Below, piece after piece: positions 38,128 through 46,676 of a DNA stretch of 64,000 nt. How positions within the stretch are numbered: position 1 is the first letter of the stretch; every line of letters starts with the position of its first letter. The stretch covers positions 14,642 to 78,641 of the forward strand of contig DBWQ01000023.1 of NCBI GenBank assembly GCA_002308995.1, in the 5' to 3' direction. This DNA comes from Clostridiales bacterium UBA1234. GTDB taxonomy: Bacteria > Bacillota > Clostridia > TANB77 > UBA1234. A program made the position numbers and the translations under genes. The notes beneath the pieces were generated by a model. That model did not search any database and had not been told where the DNA came from. It was given only the letters and a program-made list of their open reading frames with translations.

Positions 38128-38155
38128 ATTATAACAAGTTCAAGGATATTACAAT
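38128..38155 (-). promoter_or_regulatory. Internal promoter of the dcw cluster before the PBP gene
   Basis: A -10 TATAAT (38128-38133, minus strand) with a TTGTAA-like -35 about 15-16 bp upstream gives the PBP-murE-mraY-ftsW part its own start after the terminators. Confidence 0.55.
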
Positions 38156-38171
38156 AAAAAAGGAGGAAAAA

Positions 38172-38226
38172 AATAGCGGTCTAAGACCGCCACAGCACAA
38201 AAAAATAGGCGGTCTTTTCGCCGCCT
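38172..38226 (-). terminator. Two tandem terminators inside the dcw cluster
   Basis: Minus strand: GGCGG-loop-CCGCC followed by TATTTTTTTG (about 38200-38225), then GCGGTC-TTA-GACCGC followed by TATTTTTTT (about 38165-38191). They lie directly after the FtsL-like gene. Confidence 0.8.
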
Positions 38227-38229
38227 CTA

Positions 38230-38985
38230 TTAGTCTAATACCTTTAAAAATTGATTAAATACGGTTGTCACCTTATCATCTCTTACTTCTTCTTTAATCT
38301 CAATCGGAGTCGTAATTTTATCTTCTTTCTCAATGACAATTTTTTGAATTTGAGATGCTTTTGGTTTTTGCATGCCTAATTGATACTTGGCATAGTTTTC
38401 AATATAAGATAAATCCGTATTTTGCTTAATATTAGATTCAATTTGAGCATTAATCGTTTCTTTTTCTTTTAAACTTGCCTTGATACTATTCACATCGTTA
38501 AATGACTCATTAATCGTAGTATAACGATAGCAAATCAAAAAGAACATCGCAAATAGCATCGTGCACAATATTACCGTTTTGACTGTGGTAGCTGCTTTTG
38601 CCTTTTGCCTTGCAATTTCCATTTCTTTTTTCGTTTTAGCTACTTGCATCTTTTTCAGCTTTAATTCTTCTACCTTTTGAACTTTTTCTTTCTTTTGAAA
38701 TACAACAGGGTCAAGATTTGTCTCTTTTTTCTTGGTAGTTTTTGATGCTGTATGTGGTGCAACCGTTATGTGTGGCGTAGCTGCTTTTTTCTTGGTCTTG
38801 GTTGTCACACCAATAAAATCATCACGAAGTGCATTACGAGTTGCAAGCCTTGTTGCCTCACTCGTTGGTCTTCTCACTGCAGTTTGCGTATGAGTAGGAC
38901 GAGAAGAAGGCATAGCATTTCTTGCTACACCTTGTCTTGCTCTTGCATATCCGTAATAATCGTACTCTGCGCTAACAGCTGGCAT
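38230..38985 (-). CDS. FtsL-like bitopic division protein
   Basis: A 251-residue protein in the ftsL position between rsmH and the PBP gene. It has a long basic, Thr/Arg/Lys-rich cytoplasmic N-terminus (about 1-130), one transmembrane segment (about 135-155) and a short coiled-coil with the YENYAKYQLGM-like end found in FtsL/DivIC proteins. The sequence is poorly conserved, so position and topology are the main evidence. The N-terminal extension is unusually long. It starts 3 bp after rsmH with an AAAGGGTG site. Confidence 0.75.
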   Translation of the reverse strand: MPAVSAEYDYYGYARARQGVARNAMPSSRPTHTQTAVRRPTSEATRLATRNALRDDFIGVTTKTKKKAATPHITVAPHTASKTTKKKETNLDPVVFQKKEKVQKVEELKLKKMQVAKTKKEMEIARQKAKAATTVKTVILCTMLFAMFFLICYRYTTINESFNDVNSIKASLKEKETINAQIESNIKQNTDLSYIENYAKYQLGMQKPKASQIQKIVIEKEDKITTPIEIKEEVRDDKVTTVFNQFLKVLD

Positions 38986-38988
38986 CGA

Positions 38989-39924
38989 CTACACCCTTTC
39001 TTGATCATTTCTTTCAAAAATTCTCAATTTTGCACTCTTGGAACGTGGATTTCGTTCTTGTTCTTCTATGCTTGGAATAATTGGCTTTTTGGTAAGAATC
39101 TTACCATACGATACATACCCACAAACACACTTTGGAAAATCTTTTGGGCAAGTGCATCTGCCCTCATATTCAATAAACGTATTTTTAATAATTCTATCTT
39201 CTAACGAATGAAACGTAATCACACAAAGCCTTCCGCCAGGATTTAATAGCATAATCGAATCACGAACAGCTTTTTGTAAATCCCTTAGTTCCCCATTCAC
39301 CTCGATGCGAAGTGCTTGGAAAACCCTTTTTAAAGAATCCACCGTTGTTTTAGGATTGACCATGCGAATGATGTCTGCAAGTTCTGTCGTTGTTTCAATC
39401 GGTTTTTCTTCTCTCATTTTACAAATCTTATTTGCTATCTTTCTAGATAGCTTTTCTTCGCCATACTCAAAAAAGACATTCGCAAGTTTTTCTTCTGGGT
39501 ATTGATTAACTACATACTCCGCATCCAAACTTTGATTTTGATCCATTCTCATATCAAGTCTTGCTTCTTTGGTATAGCTAAATCCTCTACTTGGTTCATC
39601 AATTTGATACGAAGAAACGCCCAAATCTAACAAAATGCCATCCACCTTTTGGATGTTAAGGCTAGCCAAATGATCTTTCATATCTTCATGCTTGCCCCAT
39701 ACATACCTAACATTTTCATAGTTTTTTAAGCGTTCTTTACTTGCACAAAGTGCCTCCTCATCTCTATCGATTCCCACTAAAAGCCCCTCTTGGGAAAGCC
39801 TTTCGATAATCTTTGAGGAATGACCTGCGCCACCAATTGTACCATCTACATAAATGCCATTCGGCTTAATATGAAGCCCCTCTATGCACTCTTGTAGCAT
39901 AATTGGTTCATGCTTAAATTCCAT
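38989..39924 (-). CDS. rsmH: 16S rRNA (cytosine-1402-N4)-methyltransferase
   Basis: Methylates C1402 of 16S rRNA in the decoding centre. The 311-residue protein begins HEPIMLQECIEGL and has the SAM-binding block VDGTIGGAGHS (about 25-35), the ILLDLGVSSYQID segment and the CVITFHSLEDRI block. It is the standard second gene of the dcw cluster. A hairpin with a T tract lies directly upstream and could act as an attenuator. Confidence 0.96.
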   Translation of the reverse strand: MEFKHEPIMLQECIEGLHIKPNGIYVDGTIGGAGHSSKIIERLSQEGLLVGIDRDEEALCASKERLKNYENVRYVWGKHEDMKDHLASLNIQKVDGILLDLGVSSYQIDEPSRGFSYTKEARLDMRMDQNQSLDAEYVVNQYPEEKLANVFFEYGEEKLSRKIANKICKMREEKPIETTTELADIIRMVNPKTTVDSLKRVFQALRIEVNGELRDLQKAVRDSIMLLNPGGRLCVITFHSLEDRIIKNTFIEYEGRCTCPKDFPKCVCGYVSYGKILTKKPIIPSIEEQERNPRSKSAKLRIFERNDQERV

Positions 39925-39944
39925 ACTTTCTCACACCTTTAAAA

Positions 39945-39982
39945 AAGTAAGCGGTCACGGTTTAGGTGACCGCTCATCTTTC
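39945..39982 (-). terminator. Hairpin/attenuator between mraZ and rsmH
   Basis: Minus strand GCGGTCAC-loop-GTGACCGC followed by TTACTTTTTT, just before the rsmH ribosome site. It uses the same GCGGTC stem core as the terminators at 38.2 kb. Confidence 0.7.
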
Positions 39983-40009
39983 CTTGCCTTTTGGACTGTG
40001 GATGAATCA

Positions 40010-40110
40010 TCCGTCCGTTTTTTCTTTGGTAATTTTTAAGTTTTTTCTTTGGTAATTTAAAAAATCTTATCTTAGGTAAATTAAAAATGTTATCTTATGT
40101 ACATTTATGC
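40010..40110 (-). repeat. AT-rich tandem repeats in the mraZ-rsmH gap
   Basis: The 289-bp gap contains no gene. It holds two copies of a unit of the form ATTACCAAAGAAAAAAC spaced about 27 bp apart and two degenerate units TTACCTAAGATAAGA and TTACATAAGATAACA. Its function is unknown. Confidence 0.5.
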
Positions 40111-40213
40111 ATTGATTATAATGAACAAACTTGTTTGGGCTATTTTTATGCCCTTTTTCCTTTGTAACTTAAAACTTTTTCTTTTGTATTTATTTAAATA
40201 GGCATACGCCTAA

Positions 40214-40645
40214 TTAAATACCAAGCATTGACATCTTTTCAGCAATATCATCGCTGTCTTGATTATCGTTATATGAATTCCAACTTTCTTTGCTCCAAAT
40301 CTCAATACGATTAGAAACACCAATCACAACAACATCTTTCACTAGATTTGCATACTCTCTTAAATTGCCTGAGATTAAAATTCTTCCTTGTGCATCAAAC
40401 TCACACTCAATAGCACTAGAAAAGAAGAATCTTGTAAAGTTTCTTGCATCTTTGCCCGTAATTAAAGGTAGTGTTTTTACTTTTTCTTCGATAGCCTTCC
40501 ACTCTTCAATAGAGTAACCATAAAGGCAACCATCAAAACCTTTGGTAACGATAAACCTCTCTCCAAGCTCCGTACGGAACTTAGCTGGAACGATCATTCT
40601 GCCCTTGGCATCAATGGTATGAGAATACTCACCAATTAGCATCAT
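40214..40645 (-). CDS. mraZ: Transcriptional regulator MraZ
   Basis: DNA-binding regulator of the division cluster, of the SpoVT/AbrB fold with two swapped MraZ motifs. The 143-residue protein has [20 protein letters not shown] at the start and a second copy near [19 protein letters not shown]. It is first in the dcw cluster and acts on its own promoter. Of two consecutive ATG codons the upstream one (40645), 5 nt after AAAGGAG, is given; the next (40642) is equally possible. Confidence 0.96.
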   Translation of the reverse strand: MMLIGEYSHTIDAKGRMIVPAKFRTELGERFIVTKGFDGCLYGYSIEEWKAIEEKVKTLPLITGKDARNFTRFFFSSAIECEFDAQGRILISGNLREYANLVKDVVVIGVSNRIEIWSKESWNSYNDNQDSDDIAEKMSMLGI

Positions 40646-40663
40646 AACCACTCCTTTCGTTTA

Positions 40664-40691
40664 CCACTTTCCACCACTTTTCCCCACCTTT
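40664..40691 (-). promoter_or_regulatory. MraZ box operator
   Basis: Two perfect AAAGTGG boxes (40664-40670 and 40674-40680) in 10-bp register, with a degenerate third (near 40684-40691), lie between the promoter and the mraZ start. This is the repeat type bound by MraZ. Confidence 0.82.
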
Positions 40692-40697
40692 GATTAA

Positions 40698-40726
40698 ATT
40701 TTACCCCATTTTGGCTTCCAATGCAA
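40698..40726 (-). promoter_or_regulatory. Promoter of mraZ
   Basis: -35 TTGCAT (40721-40726), 17 bp spacer, -10 TAAAAT (40698-40703) on the minus strand. Confidence 0.7.
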
Positions 40727-40743
40727 GTATTTTTGCAAAAAAA

Positions 40744-40785
40744 GATAAAAAAAAAGCCGACAATTTGTCGACTTTTTTTGCGCTT
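40744..40785 (-). terminator. Terminator after the Spo0E-like gene
   Basis: The stem GTCGACA / TGTCGGC on the minus strand is followed by nine T. Confidence 0.8.
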
Positions 40786-40926
40786 TTACTCGCTAGTCCT
40801 CTTATAATACTGTGTAATGTATTTGTCAAGCTCCTTACTTACCTCGTAAATCTCATCATAAGTGGCACCTTTAGCAACCAAAGCGTCTAATTTTGCTCTT
40901 AATTCTTCGATTTTTTGACTTAACAT
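40786..40926 (-). CDS. Spo0E-like aspartyl-phosphate phosphatase (46 aa)
   Basis: A short protein, MLSQKIEELRAKLDALV then AKGATYDEIYEVSKELD, ending KYITQYYKRTSE. It matches the Spo0E helical hairpin pattern with the signature SxELD. Such proteins dephosphorylate Spo0A~P-type response regulators and delay sporulation. The start has AGGTGATG upstream and the gene has its own terminator. It lies 55 bp after lgt. It suggests a sporulation-type phosphorelay in the lineage, though such genes also occur in non-sporulating relatives. Confidence 0.8.
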   Translation of the reverse strand: MLSQKIEELRAKLDALVAKGATYDEIYEVSKELDKYITQYYKRTSE

Positions 40927-40981
40927 CTACATCACCTAGGCCCTTTCGTTATCTTTAGGGTATCACATCCTAGATGGATAG

Positions 40982-41789
40982 TCAATCTACATGATTATCT
41001 TTCGGTCGACAGCATTCGACAAAAAAATACACGCCAAATGCCCCTAAGCACAAAAGAACACTTAAGATTTGCGAAACTCTCAAGCTTCCTACCATTAACG
41101 AATCGGTTCGAAGCCCTTCTATCAAAGCTCTTCCAAATCCATATAGCATAAAATAGAGGCAAAGTATCTGTCCCGAAAACTTTCTCTTTTTACGAAGAAG
41201 CATGAGCATCACAAAAATGCAAAAATCTAAAACAGACTCATATAGAAAAGTTGGGTGAACATGGATAAAATCCTGCACTTCCTCACTATAAATTCTCATT
41301 TTGAATAAACTCTCTGTCACGCTTCCATAGGCTTCTTGGTTAACAAAATTTCCCCATCTTCCAATGGATTGTGCTAAAGCTATCACCGGCATGCCAAAAT
41401 CCGCCAAATCCAAAAAGGAGATTTTTTTGATGAAGCAATAAATGATTCCGGCTACCATTCCTCCTAAGATGCCACCGTAAATTGCAAGTCCACCGCTGGT
41501 AAATTTTAAAAATATCTGCCAGATGCGTTGCATAGTAATCCCAACTAAAAATCACATAGTATAGTCTTGCACAAAGAATTCCTACCAAAATGGCAATGAA
41601 CGAAAACTCCATCACCGTATCAAAAGAAATCCCAAAAAGGCCTTCATTCTTCTTGCAAATCCAAAGAGCTAGCATGATACCAGTGGCAATCAAAATGCCA
41701 TACCAATAGATTTGCAAGTCTCCAATCTCTATTGCTACAGGATCTATATGAAACGTTAAGTTAAAATTCGGAAACGAAATAGGATACAT
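40982..41789 (-). CDS. lgt: Prolipoprotein diacylglyceryl transferase, read through a +1 shift at CGG
   Basis: Transfers diacylglycerol from phosphatidylglycerol to the lipobox cysteine of prolipoproteins. Frame one is 41789-41496, C41495 is skipped, and 41494-40982 follows, for 268 residues, the usual length. The junction restores KIYQ-G-GLAIYGGILGG, where the family has its GG...GG motif. The catalytic-region motif GRWGNFVNQE (143-152) is after the shift. The ribosome site is AAAGGAAG. Lgt works before LspA (26 kb), and both are needed for lipoprotein maturation. Confidence 0.92.
41493..41495 (-). other. CGG +1 frameshift site 7 (lgt)
   Basis: Context CAG-CGG-T. The skipped C is 41495 and the next codon GGT is Gly99 of the conserved glycine pair. 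Confidence 0.9.
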
Positions 41790-41825
41790 GCTTTTCTTCC
41801 TTTCTAACAGCGTTTTTTCCTCTTC

Positions 41826-43133
41826 TTATGCTGATGTTTTTGGCTTAATCACCGAAATTGCCATTTTACTTGGATCAAAATGCTTACGAATGGCCTCTTC
41901 TACCATCTTTTGGTCAACTTGCTCATAAGCTTTGACATAATCAAATGTGTTGATTCCCTTAAAATAATCTGAAATGACCATGGTAGCCACCCCAGAAACA
42001 TCATTAAAGCGTTTCACAAAATTGCCATAAAGCACCTTCTTGGTTCTCTCAAATTCCTCTTGATTCACTCCATGTTTCTTAAGTTCTTCAATTTGATCTA
42101 CCACTCTTTGCACTACTTTTTGGTAATCGGTCGATTCATTATCAAAAGAGGTATACGCATAGTCTTCTTCATACGTAAAAGATAGTCCAAACTCTCTGGT
42201 AACCAATCCTTCACTATATAGTTCTTCAAATAGCTTTGTGCTTTTACCAGCAATTAATTCTAGGGCAATTTGAAGTGCCACATCGTACTGCAAAACGTCT
42301 TTATGCTCTTGTTCATACCCACTTTCTAGCATTTGACGATTAAAATTATCCTTATACCCAAACATAAAACTTGGAAGACTTACTTCCATCTCTTTTTCTA
42401 TTTTGCTTTGGTAGATTTCTTCTTTTTCTTCTCCATAGTCACGCTCAATTTTATCTAACGTACCTTTTGGTTTCACATTTTCTTTGATTAAGTTCACCAC
42501 TTCTTCCACATTCACATTGCCTACGACACAAATCACCATATTTGATGGTTTATAGAAATTGTGGTAACACTTATATAAAATGTCCGGCGTAATATGAGAA
42601 ATGGTTTCCACCGTTCCTGCAATATCTTTGGTAATCGCATGTTTGCCATAGAGGCAATTCACAAAGCCAAAGAATAATTGCCAATCAGGATCATCATCGT
42701 ACATGCCAATTTCTTGGCCAATAATGCCCTTTTCCTTTTCTACATTTTCTTCTGTCAAATACGGATTTTGCACAAAATGCATTAAGGCTTTAAAAATCTC
42801 TGTAAAATGATCCGTGGTATCAAATAAATAGGCTGTATGATTAAAGCTAGTATACGCATTGGGATTGGCTCCCATTTTGGTGAGCTTATCTAGCGCATTT
42901 TCGCCCTCTTCTTGCTCAAAAAGTTTATGTTCCAAAAAATGAGCCACCCCATCGGGAACGGTAAGCATTTCATCTTCTCCCTCTGGTTTAAAACGATAAT
43001 TAATCGAACCAAAGTGTGTTGCATACGTGGCATATTTTCTGCTCACATTTTTCATAGGAATAATAATCACGTCTAACCCATTTTCTAGTTTTTCAATATG
43101 CATCGTCTCGTTTAAACACTGTTTTTCCAACAT
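41826..43133 (-). CDS. M16-family zinc peptidase, catalytic type (YmfH-like)
   Basis: A 435-residue member of the pitrilysin family with the inverted zinc motif HFLEH (residues 65-69) and the downstream glutamate region (EKGIIGQEIGMYDDDP). The C-terminal M16 half is present. It follows a non-catalytic paralogue, as in the ymfF-ymfH pairs of Bacillota. The two probably form a heterodimer acting on peptides; the substrate is unknown. The ATG lies only 1-2 nt after AAGGAGG, so a TTG one codon later is a possible start. Confidence 0.9.
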   Translation of the reverse strand: MLEKQCLNETMHIEKLENGLDVIIIPMKNVSRKYATYATHFGSINYRFKPEGEDEMLTVPDGVAHFLEHKLFEQEEGENALDKLTKMGANPNAYTSFNHTAYLFDTTDHFTEIFKALMHFVQNPYLTEENVEKEKGIIGQEIGMYDDDPDWQLFFGFVNCLYGKHAITKDIAGTVETISHITPDILYKCYHNFYKPSNMVICVVGNVNVEEVVNLIKENVKPKGTLDKIERDYGEEKEEIYQSKIEKEMEVSLPSFMFGYKDNFNRQMLESGYEQEHKDVLQYDVALQIALELIAGKSTKLFEELYSEGLVTREFGLSFTYEEDYAYTSFDNESTDYQKVVQRVVDQIEELKKHGVNQEEFERTKKVLYGNFVKRFNDVSGVATMVISDYFKGINTFDYVKAYEQVDQKMVEEAIRKHFDPSKMAISVIKPKTSA

Positions 43134-43157
43134 TCATTCCTCCTTCCACTTAAGTCA

Positions 43158-44432
43158 CTAATTTCCCAAATAATATTCTAGTTTTAATTCCATTTGATGA
43201 GCAATTTGTATAATTTCGTCTTTCGTTACCTTTTGAATTTTGGCAATCATTCCTTCTATGCTATCTTCCATCCCTAGTAAAAATTGCCCCATACTTAGGC
43301 TAACCATCGTCGTTTCATCGTCCGTATACGTTCTAAATAAATTCACTAAAAAGGTTTTAGCATTAATCACATCTTCCTCGCTAAAATTTCCCTCATTCAT
43401 ATCTTGCACTTCTTTTTTGATATACTCTAAGGCTTTTTCGTATTTATCCATTTCAATCCCTGCGGTAATCAGCATTAATGCCTTATGTTTTAAGTAAGTC
43501 GAACGGATGGTATACGCCATACTCTTTTTTTCACGCACATTTTGGAATAATTTAGACATGGCAGAAGAACCCAAAATAGCATTATACACATATACTTTAT
43601 ATAAATCATCCGAAAATGGATCTACTTTGGCATCATAGGTAAGGACAAGTTTTCCCTGAATAACCTCCCCAACATCTCTTACTTTTTTCACGCCATCAAT
43701 CATCGCCAAATCACTTTTATCCACCGCAAAGTAGTTTTGTGCATCACTGGTATCTTTAATAAATGAAAACTCCTTAGTCATCTGATCCATTACTTCGCTT
43801 TCTTCAAAACGCCCAGCAACATAAAAATGAATCTCACCCTCCGCCATTACCTTTTGGTATTGCTGATATAAGCTTACCTCATTCATTTTGGAAATATCCT
43901 CTTCTCTACCATATTTATATACCCCATAAGGATCATTTGGAAATAATTCCTCAAGGCTACGAAAAACTGCATATGCTCCCTTATCGTTAATTTTACTTTT
44001 AATTAATTCTAAAAGCTGTGCCTTTTCTTGCTCTACATAATCTTTATCAAATGTACCATTCACCAATTTAGGCTCAAACATGATTTCTTTTAACAGTGAA
44101 ATAGACTTTTGTAAAAGCTTTTCTTGGTTTAGGGCATACTGGTCATCAATCACGGATATATAAAATTGAAGAGCTTGTTTACTCCCCAACTTATCGGAGC
44201 TTGCATCAAAAATAGCGCCATACATATCATCCATGGCATTTGAAATATCGCGCATTGTTGGATGAGCATTGGTGCCACGTTTTAAAACCGCCGGAATTAA
44301 GGTGTTTTGGGTAATTTCCTCCTTATTTAAATCCACTAGCACAAAAGATGCTACGAGGTTGGTTTTGAATTTTTCCGTATACATCGTATGAAGATACACT
44401 CTATCATTTAATTTGGTAATTGTTTCGTTCAA
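43158..44432 (-). CDS. M16-family peptidase homologue lacking the zinc motif (YmfF-like)
   Basis: A protein of 424 residues with the M16 fold (VLKRGTNAHPTMRDISNAMDDMYGA where active members have HxxEH). The histidines and glutamate are absent, so it is probably the structural partner of the next gene. The frame is open to a TTG at 44474 without a ribosome site. A TTG at 44432, 10 nt after AAGGAG, is preferred. Confidence 0.87.
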   Translation of the reverse strand: MNETITKLNDRVYLHTMYTEKFKTNLVASFVLVDLNKEEITQNTLIPAVLKRGTNAHPTMRDISNAMDDMYGAIFDASSDKLGSKQALQFYISVIDDQYALNQEKLLQKSISLLKEIMFEPKLVNGTFDKDYVEQEKAQLLELIKSKINDKGAYAVFRSLEELFPNDPYGVYKYGREEDISKMNEVSLYQQYQKVMAEGEIHFYVAGRFEESEVMDQMTKEFSFIKDTSDAQNYFAVDKSDLAMIDGVKKVRDVGEVIQGKLVLTYDAKVDPFSDDLYKVYVYNAILGSSAMSKLFQNVREKKSMAYTIRSTYLKHKALMLITAGIEMDKYEKALEYIKKEVQDMNEGNFSEEDVINAKTFLVNLFRTYTDDETTMVSLSMGQFLLGMEDSIEGMIAKIQKVTKDEIIQIAHQMELKLEYYLGN

Positions 44433-44491
44433 TGTAACATTACTCCTTTCCAAGCATTCGTTTTCAGCAAGCAAAACTTGCCAACACGTTT

Positions 44492-44521
44492 ATTATACTC
44501 TATCTTATGGGTTTTATTCAA
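44492..44521 (-). promoter_or_regulatory. Promoter of the M16 peptidase pair
   Basis: -35 TTGAAT (44516-44521), 18 bp spacer, -10 TATAAT (44492-44497) on the minus strand. Confidence 0.7.
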
Positions 44522-44529
44522 GTAGATAC

Positions 44530-44570
44530 TCCATAAAAAAACCCTTTGCCAATGGCAAAAGGTTTGATTA
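44530..44570 (-). terminator. Terminator after pilin gene 3
   Basis: Minus strand CCTTTTGCC-ATT-GGCAAAGG followed by GTTTTTTT. Confidence 0.82.
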
Positions 44571-44606
44571 ATATTTTATGGTAACTAATAAAGAACGCTC
44601 CTACGT

Positions 44607-45395
44607 TTATGGTGTGGTACTAAAGGTATAGCCCACTGAGGTACCACCTGTTACGGTATCTTCTATATCAGGGACATAATACACTGCTGGTTTATCAGCA
44701 GAAGATGTTTCTACCTCGGTAGTATTTGGTACAATTTTTAAATTGGTTGGCGCCACTTCAACTGTTTTTACATAAATTTGTTCTAAATTACCTTCTGCAA
44801 CACTGCCAAAGGTGATTAAGCCAATGGTATCTGGTTTGGTAGCATCAAACCCTGTAAAAGCAGTACCATTTGGTTTGGTAACAAGGTCTGTAGCAGTGAC
44901 ATAACTTTTATCATCATTCACATATGGTGGCCAACAAAAAACTCTCCCCTTAGGGGTAACAAAGTAGGACAAAGTTTGGTTCAAACTCTGATTGGTGTCT
45001 ACTTTTGCCACTTTAATTTGCAAATTCTTTTTAGCATAAGCAATATTTAAAGGCGTACAAGAAATTGAAGATGCTTGCGTACGCGTAAGCCATAGTTTAT
45101 CGCCTGAAGCATCTTTGGTAATAGGAGGATTTGCCATCTCACCACCTCTTGCCAAATAATTATATACTTGTGCATCCGATACGGAATGAGCTCGAGAAAT
45201 CTCTTGATTTTTCACCCAAGCATATTGCTCCGAAATAGAAAGCTGAAGTTCTTTCATCTGTTGTGCAAAACCTGCATAATAGGCCTTTTGTGTATTATCT
45301 AGTGCACCACTTCTAATAGAAATAGCCGCTAGTAAAATAGCAATGACAATTGTAATAACAAGTGTAATCAACGAAATACCTTTTTGATTCTTCAT
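44607..45395 (-). CDS. Type IV pilin-like protein, major type 3
   Basis: A 262-residue prepilin. A six-residue leader MKNQKG is followed by the hydrophobic helix ISLITLVITIVIAILLAA. Position 5 of the mature protein is Thr, where classical pilins have Glu. The globular part contains the motif TPKGRVFCWPP shared with the two neighbouring pilins. The start at 45395 has AAGGAGG upstream; a longer frame overlaps the promoter. It is a monocistronic unit with its own promoter and terminator. Confidence 0.85.
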   Translation of the reverse strand: MKNQKGISLITLVITIVIAILLAAISIRSGALDNTQKAYYAGFAQQMKELQLSISEQYAWVKNQEISRAHSVSDAQVYNYLARGGEMANPPITKDASGDKLWLTRTQASSISCTPLNIAYAKKNLQIKVAKVDTNQSLNQTLSYFVTPKGRVFCWPPYVNDDKSYVTATDLVTKPNGTAFTGFDATKPDTIGLITFGSVAEGNLEQIYVKTVEVAPTNLKIVPNTTEVETSSADKPAVYYVPDIEDTVTGGTSVGYTFSTTP

Positions 45396-45421
45396 TTTCG
45401 CTCCTCCTTTGTATATTAAGT

Positions 45422-45450
45422 ATTGTACCACTTCTTTTAAAAGGTAGCAA
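45422..45450 (-). promoter_or_regulatory. Promoter of pilin gene 3
   Basis: -35 TTGCTA (45445-45450), 17 bp spacer, extended -10 TGGTACAAT (45422-45427). Confidence 0.72.
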
Positions 45451-45527
45451 GTAAGAATAAAATATTATCGCAAAAAATAGTTTAATTGATTTTTATTAAA
45501 TCTTTTTCATTTGAGTTAGAAACAGAA

Positions 45528-45572
45528 AAAAGGATATTTTCTTCCATTAGAAGAAAATATCCTTTTATACTC
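45528..45572 (-). terminator. Terminator after pilin gene 2
   Basis: A 14-nt stem (AAGGATATTTTCTT with its complement) and a 6-nt loop are followed by TTTTTT on the minus strand. Confidence 0.88.
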
Positions 45573-45614
45573 TTATATGATAGATACTAACTTAAATAGT
45601 TATCAAACTATCAA

Positions 45615-46343
45615 TTAATCAGCAAAGGTTAAAACAGCTTGTGGTTTAGCACCAGCTTCATCCTTAAATCCAATTGTCATCTCTGGGCTAACCGCAGTTG
45701 AACCATTTTCAAAAGCAGTTTGAGTTACCCCAGCTTTTGCTATAGTAACTACCTCACCATTTGTAAAGGTAATGGTGCAGTCACTCTCAACAACCTCTTT
45801 CATAGTCTTAAGATCAGCAGTACCAGCTTTAGCTACAGTATTTACGTTAACATAAGCTTTTTCATCATTGATGAATGGAGGCCAGCAGAATACATTACCC
45901 TTTGGAGTAACGAAAATACCACATGTAACTGAACCTGCAGCTGGTGTTTCAACTTTGATTGCTCTATCACCACTTACAATTGCACCTGTTTTTGCACCAT
46001 TAGGATTAACTTGGCTTATAAACTTATCTGCTTGAGCAATAGTAAGCCACTTGCCTTCATTAGTACCAGAGAATTTATTAATATCTCCTCCTCTAGCAAC
46101 AAAGTTTAAACGTTGAGAAAGACTCTTTGGGGCAACATTATTTTGAGCGATAAGAGTATTTGCATCTTCAGCTGCCGTTCTAATATCATCAGAAATTGTA
46201 CTGATTTTCTCAGAAAATCCTGTAAATTGAGCTCTAGCGCCCATGTCTAAAACACCACTACCAAGAGCAATAGCTGCTAAGATAATAGCAACAACGATTG
46301 TAATAACCAATGTTATTAACGATACACCACTTTGATTTTTCAT
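45615..46343 (-). CDS. Type IV pilin-like protein, major type 2 (probable main pilin)
   Basis: A 242-residue prepilin with leader MKNQSG and mature start VSLITLVITIVVAIILAA. It carries the shared motif TPKGNVFCWPPFINDEKAYV. Its AAGGAGG site, its own promoter, the long structured leader and a strong terminator suggest the most highly expressed pilin. PilD should cleave after the glycine at position 6. As in its neighbours, Glu5 is replaced by Thr. Confidence 0.87.
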   Translation of the reverse strand: MKNQSGVSLITLVITIVVAIILAAIALGSGVLDMGARAQFTGFSEKISTISDDIRTAAEDANTLIAQNNVAPKSLSQRLNFVARGGDINKFSGTNEGKWLTIAQADKFISQVNPNGAKTGAIVSGDRAIKVETPAAGSVTCGIFVTPKGNVFCWPPFINDEKAYVNVNTVAKAGTADLKTMKEVVESDCTITFTNGEVVTIAKAGVTQTAFENGSTAVSPEMTIGFKDEAGAKPQAVLTFAD

Positions 46344-46529
46344 AATAAAAATCCTCCTTAATTTTTTTTATTCTAGGTACTACCTAGTTTGAGACTTCCT
46401 AGGTAATCCCTAGAGTTCTCTTTTGTGAATTACTTCGTTAACTTACCCTGACACTCGCACCCTGACAAGGCATTTAACGTTTTAATTCTTTACAAGTATT
46501 AGTATAAACAATGATTTTTTAAAATGCAA
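46344..46529 (-). promoter_or_regulatory. Promoter and structured 5' leader of pilin gene 2
   Basis: -35 TTGCAT (46524-46529), 17 bp spacer and -10 TATACT (46501-46506) give a leader of about 150 nt. It contains two small hairpins, CTAGG-N5-CCTAG and CTAGGT-AGT-ACCTAG. A CGTTAA/TTAACG stem encloses two direct GTCAGGGT repeats. It does not match the c-di-GMP-I or -II consensus as I know it. It may be an unknown riboswitch or an mRNA-stability element. Confidence 0.6.
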
Positions 46530-46636
46530 TAGGTTTTTTGGTTAAATTATCTTTACGAAAATATTACAAAAATGTAACAAAGAAGTCTAGAAATTCACCA
46601 AACAAACTACATTTGGATAGGTAAAATACTTTTTAC

Positions 46637-46676
46637 TTAAAAAAAGAAGCGAGTAAAAACTCGCCTCTTTTTTACT
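46637..46676 (-). terminator. Terminator after pilin gene 1
   Basis: Minus strand AAGAGGCGAGT-TTTT-ACTCGCTTCTT with a run of T. It overlaps the stop codon region of pilin gene 1. Confidence 0.85.

Noticed and set aside
46344..46529. c-di-GMP riboswitch upstream of the pilin gene
   Set aside because: Such switches control pili in some Clostridia, but I could not find the core motifs of class I or class II here.
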